From Bacteroidales bacterium (GTDB lineage: Bacteria; Bacteroidota; Bacteroidia; Bacteroidales; VadinHA17), in assembly GCA_025455505.1 (NCBI GenBank), contig JALOMK010000077.1, positions 1 to 8,523 of the forward strand: 8,523 bases of DNA, given 5' to 3'. A program made the translations under genes and the position numbers. The first letter of the stretch is position 1; every line of letters starts with the position of its first letter. This document shows, one piece after another, positions 1-6,446 of this stretch. The notes under the pieces are model-generated. The model did not search any database and was not told the origin of the DNA. It saw nothing but the letters and a program-made list of their open reading frames with translations.

Positions 1-35
1 GGAGTTGGGAGTTAAAAGAAATTAAATATAATGAT

Positions 36-1313
36 ATGGATACACTGATTAACAACATGGACAAGCGGATCGAGAAGAAAAAGGGTCTGCAGAAAAAACA
101 CATCATCTATGGTTTGCTGGGAATTGCGCTTATTGTACTTTTTTATATGGCATTTTTCGCGGACAGAACTTCAACATACAAGGTTGAAAAGGACAAGCTT
201 ATAATAGAAACAGTTATCGAAGACCAGTTCAACGACTATATAACAGTTCCGGGCACAGTTGAGCCGATAACAATAATTTACCTCGATGCCCAGGAGGGTG
301 GACGTGTCGAGGAGAAACTTATAGAAGAAGGAGCAATGGTCAAAAAAGGCGACATAATACTGAAGCTTTCAAACCCCGACCTTGCCCTGAACATTCTCGA
401 CAGCGAAGCCCAGCTTGCTGAAAAGGAAAACTTTCTCAGGAATACCCAGATAGCAATGGAACAGGAGAGGATCCAGATCAAGAGGGAACTCCTTAATCTT
501 AAATATGACATTGAAAGGAAAAGCAGGGTCTTCCAGCAGAATGAAACCCTTATCAAAGACAATCTCACATCAAGAGAGGAATACCTGCGTTCGAAGGAAG
601 ACCTTGAAATGGCAAAACAGGCGAGAGAACTCTTCGTTGAAAGGCAGCGACAGGACTCAATTTTCAGGTCCGTCCAGGTTGACAACATGAAGAACAACCT
701 CGACAATATGCGCAAGAACCTTAACCTCGTTCGCCTCAGGGCAGAGAACCTAAATGTAAAAGCCCCTGTAGACGGCCAGCTCGGGCTCCTTACTCCCGAG
801 ATAGGTCAGTCGATATCGCGAGGCGCCAACATGGGCCAGATAAATGTTCTTACATCCTACAAGGTAACAGCACAGATCGATGAGCATTACATTGACAGGG
901 TGAGGACACAGCTTACAGCAACCCTCGACAGGCAGGGCAGCGAATTCGACCTTGTCGTGAAAAGAGTATACCCCGAAGTAAGGAACGGAACCTTCGAGAT
1001 CGACATGGTCTTCACCGACAGCATGCCCGGCAATATCCGCACAGGACAAACATATTACACAAGCCTGCAGCTCGGGCAGCCGAAAAGATCAGTTCTTGTG
1101 CCTATCGGCGGCTTTTTCCAGGAGACAGGCGGGCAGTGGATCTTTGTCCTTGAACCGGATGAGGCATCAGCAGTCAAACGCAGCATCTCAATAGGACGCA
1201 AAAATCCAAGGTACTACGAAGTGCTGGAAGGACTGAAACCCGGTGAAAAAGTTATAGTGTCGGGTTATGAGACCTTCGGCAAGAATGAAAAACTAATCCT
1301 TAAAAGCAACTAA
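36..1313 (+). CDS. Membrane-anchored periplasmic adaptor subunit (HlyD/MacA-like) of an ABC exporter
   Basis: The 425-residue protein resembles the membrane fusion proteins that link an inner-membrane transporter to an outer-membrane TolC-type channel. A basic N-terminus (RIEKKKG) precedes one membrane segment at about residues 22-42, so it is anchored with the rest in the periplasm. A lipoyl-like half follows at about 80-112 (LDAQEGGRVEE, GAMVKKGDIIL). A long charged helical hairpin spans about 120-238. The second lipoyl half is at about 238-262 (VKAPVDGQLG). Beta-barrel and membrane-proximal regions run to the end (LKPGEKVIVSGYE near 400-412). The ABC ATPase starts 22 nt downstream, which points to an ABC exporter more than an RND pump. 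Start: ATG 36 has an A/T-rich upstream region as is common in Bacteroidota. ATG 57 (MDKRIEKKKG) is a good alternative and looks more like family N-termini. The frame is also open leftward to the window edge. The family is clear; the substrate is unknown. Confidence 0.93.
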   Translation: MDTLINNMDKRIEKKKGLQKKHIIYGLLGIALIVLFYMAFFADRTSTYKVEKDKLIIETVIEDQFNDYITVPGTVEPITIIYLDAQEGGRVEEKLIEEGAMVKKGDIILKLSNPDLALNILDSEAQLAEKENFLRNTQIAMEQERIQIKRELLNLKYDIERKSRVFQQNETLIKDNLTSREEYLRSKEDLEMAKQARELFVERQRQDSIFRSVQVDNMKNNLDNMRKNLNLVRLRAENLNVKAPVDGQLGLLTPEIGQSISRGANMGQINVLTSYKVTAQIDEHYIDRVRTQLTATLDRQGSEFDLVVKRVYPEVRNGTFEIDMVFTDSMPGNIRTGQTYYTSLQLGQPKRSVLVPIGGFFQETGGQWIFVLEPDEASAVKRSISIGRKNPRYYEVLEGLKPGEKVIVSGYETFGKNEKLILKSN

Positions 1314-1335
1314 CATACATTTAAACAGCAAAGTC

Positions 1336-2004
1336 ATGATCAAAACAAATGATTTAACAAAGGTCTTCAGGACTGAAGAAGTTGAGACAACAGCTCTCAA
1401 CAAAGTTACCCTTAATGTAAAGGAAGGTGAATATGTTGCAGTCATGGGTCCTTCGGGCTGCGGAAAATCGACTCTCCTGAACATACTCGGATTGCTTGAC
1501 AACCCCTCATCGGGAAGCTATATCTTTAACGGAACCGAGGTGGCAACTCTCAGGGAACGCGACAGGACGATCTTCAGAAAGGGTAATATCGGGTTCGTTT
1601 TCCAGAGCTTTAACCTCATCGATGAGCTTAACGTCTATGAAAACGTCGAACTGCCCCTCATCTATCTCAAAATGAAATCAGGTGAAAGGAAGAAAAGAGT
1701 TGAAGAGGTTCTTGAAAGAATGAAGATAGGTCACCGTGCCAAGCATTTCCCGCAGCAGCTTTCCGGCGGACAGCAGCAGAGGGTTGCAATAGCCAGGGCG
1801 GTAGTAGCGAATCCCAAGCTTATACTCGCAGACGAACCAACCGGTAACCTCGACTCAAAGAATGGTATCGAGGTGATTAATCTGCTGACAGAACTCAACA
1901 AGGAAGGGACAACAATCATTATGGTAACGCACTCCGACAGGGATGCAGGGTATGCACACAGGATTGTTAACCTCTTTGACGGCCAGGTAGTGGCTGAGAA
2001 ATAA
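1336..2004 (+). CDS. ABC transporter ATP-binding protein, MacB/LolD type
   Basis: This 222-residue cytoplasmic nucleotide-binding subunit hydrolyses ATP to drive a partner permease. All expected motifs are present: Walker A GPSGCGKST (38-46), Q-loop Gln90 in FVFQSFNL, signature LSGGQQQR (142-149), Walker B LILADE with catalytic Glu167, D-loop NLD (171-173) and the H-loop His199 in VTHS. Length and motif spelling match the LolD/MacB group, whose partners are FtsX-fold permeases. The gene lies 22 nt behind the adaptor and is surely co-transcribed with it. No permease follows on this strand: the next gene (the sigma-54 regulator) converges from the - strand 47 nt away. The nearest permeases are the two FtsX-like genes on the - strand beyond 4059, which carry no ATPase of their own in view. 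That this protein energises them is inference. The start has no clear Shine-Dalgarno, but the ORF begins at the family's usual N-terminus (MIKTNDLTKVF). Confidence 0.96.
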   Translation: MIKTNDLTKVFRTEEVETTALNKVTLNVKEGEYVAVMGPSGCGKSTLLNILGLLDNPSSGSYIFNGTEVATLRERDRTIFRKGNIGFVFQSFNLIDELNVYENVELPLIYLKMKSGERKKRVEEVLERMKIGHRAKHFPQQLSGGQQQRVAIARAVVANPKLILADEPTGNLDSKNGIEVINLLTELNKEGTTIIMVTHSDRDAGYAHRIVNLFDGQVVAEK

Positions 2005-2051
2005 GTGCCCTCAGCGTGCGGTGCATGGTAAATCACCCGGCGCTTGTGAAA

Positions 2052-3443
2052 TCACAGGTTATACCTGCTCATCTTGTTATAAAGCGTCTGACGGGTTACG
2101 CCCAGTTTTGCAGCAGCAATGCTGATATTCCCGGAACAACGCTTAAGAGTGTTGCCGATATGATACTTTTCGAGTTCCTCGAGTGTCATATCGGCCGGCA
2201 TTCCCCCGCGGGCAAGCGTGCTGAAGACGAAATCGGAAGGTTTCAGCACAGAGGACTCGCTCATAATCACGGCCTTCTCTATTATATGCTGCAACTCCCT
2301 GACATTCCCCGGCCAGCTGTAATTTGAAAGCTTCTCAAGCGCATGCGTTGAGAGTTTAAGGCCTTCCTTACCATACCTCCTGCTGTCAATTCTCAGAAAA
2401 TGCCCCGCCAGAACAGGTATGTCATCCACCCTGTCGCGGAGCGGGGGAACCTCTATCAATATTGTATTAATCCTGTAAAGAAGATCTTCACGGAAGCTCC
2501 CGTCTTGAACCATCTGCTGAAGGTTCCTGTTTGTTGCACAGATGAGTCTTATATCGACTTCAACAGGTCTGTTCGATCCGACTTTCACAATTGTCCTGTT
2601 CTGAAGTACGCTTAGCAGCTTGGCCTGGGCCTGCAATGAAAGATTCCCGATCTCATCAAGGAAAAGAGTTCCCCTGTCGGCCTGTTCAATCTTTCCCTTC
2701 CTTTCGTCACGTGCATCCGTGAATGCCCCTTTGGCATGACCGAAGAGCTCGCTCTCAAACAGAGTCTCGGTAATCGACCCCATGTCGACAGTCAGCATCA
2801 GCTCTTCCGACCTTGCCGACAGCCTGTGTATCTCCCTGGCCACCAACTCCTTCCCCGTACCGTTTTCACCTGTAATAAGAACGTTTGCATCAGTGGGAGC
2901 AACTTTTTTTACAATGTTCATCACGTTTATCATTGTAGGCGAGGCTCCGCTTATAATTACATCTCCGGCCCTGTTAATCTCGCGCCGGAGAGCGCGGTTG
3001 TCATTCTTAAGCGAGAGCGTCTCGATCCTGGAACGCCTGAGCTGCCAGGCAGCATTCACAGTTGCAAGAAGCTTTGATTCTTCCCAGGGCCTGACAATGT
3101 AATCAATTGCTCCCTCCTTAATCGCCCGGGCTGCCAGAGATGCATCCCCGGTTGCAGTTACTATTACAACACTAACGTTCCTGTCGAGCCTGAAGATCTC
3201 TTTCATCCAGTAGAATCCCTCATTTCCGTTGTGAATTGCAGACCTGAAATTCATGTCAAGCAATACAATATCAATTTCATTCTTCCTGAAAGTCTCATTT
3301 ATCCTTTCGGGGCCCTGAAGGGTTATTACCTTCCTGAATTCCCGTCTCATTATGCTCCCAAGCGAGCTCAGGACCGACTCATCCGCGTCGATAACTAGTA
3401 TTGTGGCGTCTGTCATGGATACAATTTTCAGTAAAGACGGCAT
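2052..3443 (-). CDS. Sigma-54-dependent response regulator (NtrC-type: receiver, AAA+, Fis-type HTH)
   Basis: This 463-residue transcription activator remodels RNA polymerase holding sigma-54. The receiver domain (about 13-130) has phosphoacceptor Asp63 in VLLDMNF and Thr96 in VIVTATGD. The position after Asp19 in the acidic pocket is Ala20 (IDAD, where VDDD or VDDE is usual), and the conserved Lys of KPW is Arg118. The AAA+ domain follows: Walker A GENGTGKE (192-199), the sigma-54-contacting loop GAFTDA (239-244), Walker B GTLFLDEIGN (258-267), CATNRN (302-307) and sensor II WPGNVREL (377-384). A Fis-type helix-turn-helix ends the protein (about 434-463, NISIAAAKLGVTRQTLY). GAFTDA instead of GAFTGA keeps the essential Phe and Thr and is, as far as I recall, usual in this Bacteroidota subfamily. 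Start: ATG 3443 has an A-rich upstream tract; ATG 3416 (MTDATILVIDAD) fits receiver N-termini better. No histidine kinase is in the window. Likely targets are the small gene at 3629 and possibly the flanking exporter genes. Confidence 0.95.
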   Translation of the reverse strand: MPSLLKIVSMTDATILVIDADESVLSSLGSIMRREFRKVITLQGPERINETFRKNEIDIVLLDMNFRSAIHNGNEGFYWMKEIFRLDRNVSVVIVTATGDASLAARAIKEGAIDYIVRPWEESKLLATVNAAWQLRRSRIETLSLKNDNRALRREINRAGDVIISGASPTMINVMNIVKKVAPTDANVLITGENGTGKELVAREIHRLSARSEELMLTVDMGSITETLFESELFGHAKGAFTDARDERKGKIEQADRGTLFLDEIGNLSLQAQAKLLSVLQNRTIVKVGSNRPVEVDIRLICATNRNLQQMVQDGSFREDLLYRINTILIEVPPLRDRVDDIPVLAGHFLRIDSRRYGKEGLKLSTHALEKLSNYSWPGNVRELQHIIEKAVIMSESSVLKPSDFVFSTLARGGMPADMTLEELEKYHIGNTLKRCSGNISIAAAKLGVTRQTLYNKMSRYNL

Positions 3444-3456
3444 TTTTTTGAAATTG

Positions 3457-3473
3457 TGTCAAATTAATTGACA
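3457..3473. promoter_or_regulatory. 17-bp dyad, candidate enhancer (UAS) for the sigma-54 regulator
   Basis: The sequence TGTCAAATTAATTGACA has perfect 6-bp inverted arms (TGTCAA / TTGACA) around a 5-bp spacer. Arm and spacer lengths equal those of classical NtrC sites, which suit a dimeric Fis-type HTH. Its centre is about 119 bp upstream of the start point predicted from the sigma-54 element at 3558-3573, a typical enhancer distance. It also lies just upstream of the regulator's own start codon, so autoregulation is possible. Geometry and position are seen; binding by this protein is inference. Confidence 0.6.
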
Positions 3474-3557
3474 TTTTTTTTCAATATTCAAACACATCCG
3501 CACACATTTTTTTAAGTCAGGTCACCGTGGTCTTCATTGAAAAAATATTTTCCTGTC

Positions 3558-3573
3558 TGGCATCTTTTTTGCA
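3558..3573 (+). promoter_or_regulatory. Sigma-54 (RpoN) promoter, -24/-12 elements
   Basis: TGGCATCTTTTTTGCA matches the sigma-54 consensus TGGCACG-N4-TTGCA at 10 of the 12 specified bases. The GG and GC dinucleotides are exactly 12 bp apart, as required, and the base before TGGCA is a pyrimidine. Counting from GC at -13/-12 puts transcription start near 3584, leaving a leader of about 45 nt before the ATG at 3629. It points at the GRAM-like gene, and a sigma-54 activator is encoded just upstream on the other strand. Confidence 0.8.
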
Positions 3574-3628
3574 ACGTTTTGTTTATTCGGGCGTCTTTAT
3601 TATGGAAACAGGATGAAAAAACAAAGCC

Positions 3629-3937
3629 ATGACAGTGAAATTACAACCCAACGAAGTTGTCCTCAAGGCAGGAGACACAAACCAGGTAGTGGATAACAGC
3701 ACTATAGATGGAAAACTTATTGTTACGAACCAGCGGATTTACTTCAAGGCTTTAAACGAGGAAGGGCAGAAGTTCAACCTTGAGATTCTCTTTGAGAACA
3801 TTCGAGAGGTTATTTATTTCAGCAGGGGTTTGTTCTCAGTGAAAGGGCTGAACGTTGTTACGCGTGATGGAAAAACAATCGCGTTCCCTTTGAAAAAGAG
3901 GGATGAATTCGGCCAGCTTATCAACAGCATGTACTAG
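3629..3937 (+). CDS. Small GRAM/PH-like domain protein
   Basis: The 102-residue protein has no signal peptide, membrane segment or cysteine, so it is probably cytoplasmic or peripherally membrane-bound. The core GKLIVTNQRIYFKA (28-41) fits the GRAM-domain pattern of Gly, a beta strand, Thr-Asn and Arg followed by Tyr-Phe. A second half, LFENIREVIYFSRG (54-67) and VVTRDGKTIAFPL (76-88), gives the alternating strands expected of a PH-like fold, and a short C-terminal helix (92-102) closes it. The domain occupies the whole protein. GRAM domains are known mainly as lipid- or protein-binding modules; a catalytic role is not suggested. It is a single-gene unit, with a sigma-54 promoter match 56 nt upstream and a strong terminator 42 nt downstream. 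Control by the adjacent sigma-54 activator is likely. A role in sensing or protecting the envelope together with the exporter is a guess from context. ATG 3629 is the only reasonable start in this frame. Confidence 0.82.
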   Translation: MTVKLQPNEVVLKAGDTNQVVDNSTIDGKLIVTNQRIYFKALNEEGQKFNLEILFENIREVIYFSRGLFSVKGLNVVTRDGKTIAFPLKKRDEFGQLINSMY

Positions 3938-4058
3938 CAGGACTCAAAATCACCATATACTCCCCGGTTATTATAGAAGGAAGCCGTCCAGGATCACCCT
4001 GGGCGGCTTCCCTTTTTAATCTCCTGGCCCTGAAAAGGCTAATATGCCGGCTCAGGAC
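3938..4058. other. Convergent intergenic region
   Basis: These 121 nt separate the 3' ends of the GRAM-like gene and the permease operon. Apart from the terminator at 3979-4017, I see only a weak imperfect inverted repeat (4024-4030 with 4049-4056, one bulge, no T-run). No gene is supported here. Confidence 0.6.
3979..4017 (+). terminator. Intrinsic terminator of the GRAM-like gene
   Basis: A hairpin occupies 3979-4011. The arms are 3979-3992 and 3998-4011, giving 14 pairs (13 Watson-Crick and one G-T) around a 5-nt loop (ATCAC). One C and a run of five T (4013-4017) follow. It lies 42 nt after the stop codon at 3937. Read on the - strand, the same stem has one mismatch and is followed by TTCTATAATAA, a weaker U-tract, so it may also stop leftward transcription from the permease operon that ends at 4059. 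Confidence 0.88.
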
Positions 4059-6434
4059 TCATTCATACCTCAGTGATTCCACAGGGTTTTTCATTGCTGC
4101 CCTGCTCACCTTAATGCTGATTGTCATAAGTGTAGCGGCAACCATCACAAGGGAAGCCAGCAGAAGTACCCCTGCTCCTATTGTAACAAAGTAATCCCAG
4201 ATGCTGTCCATAAGACCATTCGAGAGATAAAACCCTGCAGCAGATCCAATAACGGAAGCAAGCAGGAGTATTGCGAGGTACTTCCTGCTTACCAGGTACA
4301 TTATGACAGGTACCGAAGCCCCCTGTATCTTCCTTATGCCGATTTCCTTTGTTCGCTTCAGGGTATCGAGCGAAACCATATTGTACATCCCGATCAGCGA
4401 GAGCAGGGTTGCAACAAGAGCAAGAAATACATTTACTTTAAGTATGCTGCTGTTTATGTCCTCTCCTTCCTGCATCAGGTCGTTCTGAAACCGGCCTCCG
4501 TAAATCATGCTTGTAGCCAGCAATTTCCATTTTTCGCTTACGAAGCCAAGAACATCGGCCAGGTCTCCCGGTTTTGCCCTGATTGCAAGAAAATTGTAGC
4601 GATCGCCAGGGATGACTCTAAGCATAAGAGGCTCAATGGCTTCCCAAACCCCATTCAGGTAAAAGTCCTCCACCACTCCTACAATCGTAAGCCGTGTAGT
4701 ATCGTAAAGTGTAACTGTTTTACCCAGCGGATCCTTCCATCCAAAATCATTAACAAACATCCTGTTTACAACGATCGACCCATTGTTCCTGTCAGCCTCG
4801 GCTCTTTCCCTGTCGAAGAAACGGCCTTCCGCAAGTCGCAGTCCCATAGTCTGTGCATAACCGGGACCAATATCCAGAACGTCGACTTCGAGTTGCTTCT
4901 CATTATCTTTAAGGGGCCTCCTGTAGTTACCGTAACCAATGTGATTCTGAGTACCTTCAGCACTTATTACTTCAGGGTTCGAAAGAACCTCATTCCTGAG
5001 TGCCGTAAAATTGTCAGGGTTCACCGGTACAATAATAATCTCATTCCGCTCATAGCCGAGGTCAACAGTTTCCTGGAAGTCGGCATTCCTTGCAAATGAA
5101 ATTCCAAGCACCAGGGCTGCAACGGATATTGTGAACTGAAGTGTTAGCAGGATTACAGAAAGGATTCCTGTCCGCCTGAAGGATGAGCTTCCCCTGAATA
5201 CTCCGGCAGGACTGAAAGAGCTTACATAAAGCGCGGGATATACACCCGATATGAAACCTGTAAGCAGTGTCAGCAGAACAAGGAAAATCCAGAAGAACCA
5301 GTAGCCGCTGAATGTCAGCTCTATCGACATGTATGCCCATAGGCTGCTGTAGGCAGGCACGAGAAATTCAGCTATAACAAGGGCAGTCAGCAGGGCAAGA
5401 AAACAGATAATTATTGTCTCAAGCATAAACTGCTGCACGAGATCACTTCTCTGTCCGCCAAATGTCTTCCTGAGTCCGATCTCCTTCAGTCGCTTGCTGA
5501 ATACCGCAAGCGATGTATTGGCAAAATTAAAGCAGGCTACAAGCAGGATGAACAGCGCCATTACAGAAGGGGCTATAAGCGCTGCAGGGTGGAGACCCGG
5601 GAACAGTCCCGACGACCAGATTGTCCTTGTGCTCTCGCCGACATCATCGAGTGGAACGAGATTAAACCTGTTTATCCTGAAATCTTCCCTGATGCTGTTG
5701 TACACGGGCAAATAGCTGTTAAGATTGTTCCGAACGGTGGATACTGCTTCCTTGCCGGGTATCTGAACAAAAAGACAGGTCGCAAAGAGTTTCCAGTCGG
5801 CATCATTCACATTCCACATCAGCAGAAAATTGTCGAAATTTGAAAGGATATCGATTCTGAAGCTGCAGTTTTCCGGAAGATCCTCGAAGACAGCACCTAC
5901 AGTATAGGTGAATTCCTTGTTGGAATCATTTACGATTACTAAACTTTTCCCCACCGGGTATTCTGTTCCGAAGAGGGTCGAAGCCATTTTCCTGCTGAGC
6001 AGAACGCTTCCGTGATCATTTATTGAATTCCTGTCACCGGATAGAATATTGAAGGTAAATATATCCATGAACCCCGGATCGACATAAGAAATGTTAGCAG
6101 GAAATAAATCGTCGCCTCTTTTTACAGGTGAACCTGTTCTCATAAGACGGGCTGCTTCCTTTACTGCGGCGATATCCCGTTTTACCCCGAGACCCAGGGT
6201 TGCGGGGACAAGGCCGTATTCCTGCTCCCTGCCCTGCATATCGCGGAAGGATGTCACCCTGTATATTTCGTCGAAGTTCACATTGTACCTGTCGAAGTTG
6301 TAATTGAACATGTGGTTGAAGAAGGCCACGATGCAAATAGCCAGCCCTGTTCCAAGGCCGGCTATGTTGATAAGAGTAAAGATTTTATTCTTCCAGAGGT
6401 TGCGGAAGGTGACAAGAATGTAATTCCTGATCAT
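4059..6434 (-). CDS. FtsX/MacB-like ABC transporter permease, duplicated (8-TM) form
   Basis: This complete 791-residue inner-membrane protein has two MacB-like halves. TM1 (about 20-41) is followed by a large periplasmic MacB core-like domain (about 42-280, with SYVDPGFMDIFTF, LLSRKMASTLFG and YPVGKSL). The first FtsX unit has TM2-4 at about 287-310, 337-360 and 379-402, with the cytoplasmic coupling stretch KRLKEIGLRKTFGG (314-327). TM5 (about 425-447) begins the second half, with another periplasmic domain (about 450-660, GLRLAEGRFF, IVVNRMFVNDFGW). The last three segments lie at about 667-690, 718-738 and 750-772, with a second coupling motif RTKEIGIRKIQGAS (694-707) and the usual end NPVESLRYE. 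It has no ATPase domain and must borrow one, plausibly the one at 1336-2004. It starts 12 nt after the stop of the permease at 6447-8523, so the two are co-transcribed. Family members export lipoproteins, peptides or drugs or act on envelope proteins; the substrate here is unknown. Confidence 0.93.
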   Translation of the reverse strand: MIRNYILVTFRNLWKNKIFTLINIAGLGTGLAICIVAFFNHMFNYNFDRYNVNFDEIYRVTSFRDMQGREQEYGLVPATLGLGVKRDIAAVKEAARLMRTGSPVKRGDDLFPANISYVDPGFMDIFTFNILSGDRNSINDHGSVLLSRKMASTLFGTEYPVGKSLVIVNDSNKEFTYTVGAVFEDLPENCSFRIDILSNFDNFLLMWNVNDADWKLFATCLFVQIPGKEAVSTVRNNLNSYLPVYNSIREDFRINRFNLVPLDDVGESTRTIWSSGLFPGLHPAALIAPSVMALFILLVACFNFANTSLAVFSKRLKEIGLRKTFGGQRSDLVQQFMLETIIICFLALLTALVIAEFLVPAYSSLWAYMSIELTFSGYWFFWIFLVLLTLLTGFISGVYPALYVSSFSPAGVFRGSSSFRRTGILSVILLTLQFTISVAALVLGISFARNADFQETVDLGYERNEIIIVPVNPDNFTALRNEVLSNPEVISAEGTQNHIGYGNYRRPLKDNEKQLEVDVLDIGPGYAQTMGLRLAEGRFFDRERAEADRNNGSIVVNRMFVNDFGWKDPLGKTVTLYDTTRLTIVGVVEDFYLNGVWEAIEPLMLRVIPGDRYNFLAIRAKPGDLADVLGFVSEKWKLLATSMIYGGRFQNDLMQEGEDINSSILKVNVFLALVATLLSLIGMYNMVSLDTLKRTKEIGIRKIQGASVPVIMYLVSRKYLAILLLASVIGSAAGFYLSNGLMDSIWDYFVTIGAGVLLLASLVMVAATLMTISIKVSRAAMKNPVESLRYE

Positions 6435-6446
6435 AAAATAGTGCTG

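Larger units (their letters stand above)
3444..3628. promoter_or_regulatory. Divergent intergenic regulatory region between the sigma-54 regulator and the GRAM-like gene
   Basis: This is the longest non-coding stretch in the window. It separates the regulator (leftward) from the GRAM-like gene (rightward), so it must serve both. It is AT-rich and contains a 17-bp dyad at 3457-3473, T-tracts at about 3443-3449, 3474-3481, 3507-3513 and 3565-3570, an A-run at 3540-3545, and a sigma-54 promoter match at 3558-3573. I found no convincing housekeeping Bacteroidota promoter (TTTG / TAnnTTTG) for the leftward regulator gene, so its own promoter is unassigned. Confidence 0.75.

Noticed and set aside
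278..715. Open frames antisense to or overlapping the real genes, for example 278-715 (-), 2782-3102 (+) and 7681-8043 (+).
   Set aside because: Their translations show no recognisable domains and each lies inside a gene with clear family motifs on the other strand.
2005..2051. Shared terminator between the convergent ATPase and regulator genes; AAATCAC occurs twice nearby (2030-2036, 2049-2055).
   Set aside because: No stable hairpin with a T-run is visible, and a 7-bp direct repeat is expected by chance.
3468..3473. TTGACA as a -35 box on the + strand, and its mirror TGTCAA (3457-3462) as a -35 box on the - strand.
   Set aside because: No -10-like hexamer at a suitable distance on either strand, and Bacteroidota housekeeping promoters use a different consensus. 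The dyad explains both hexamers.
3602..3616. Five-codon leader ORF (ATG GAA ACA GGA TGA) before the GRAM-like gene.
   Set aside because: Too short, no ribosome-binding signal, and no attenuator-like hairpin or regulatory codon pattern.
4024..4056. Imperfect inverted repeat just after the permease stop codon as a second terminator.
   Set aside because: The arms are 7 bp with a bulge, the loop is long and no T-run follows on either strand.
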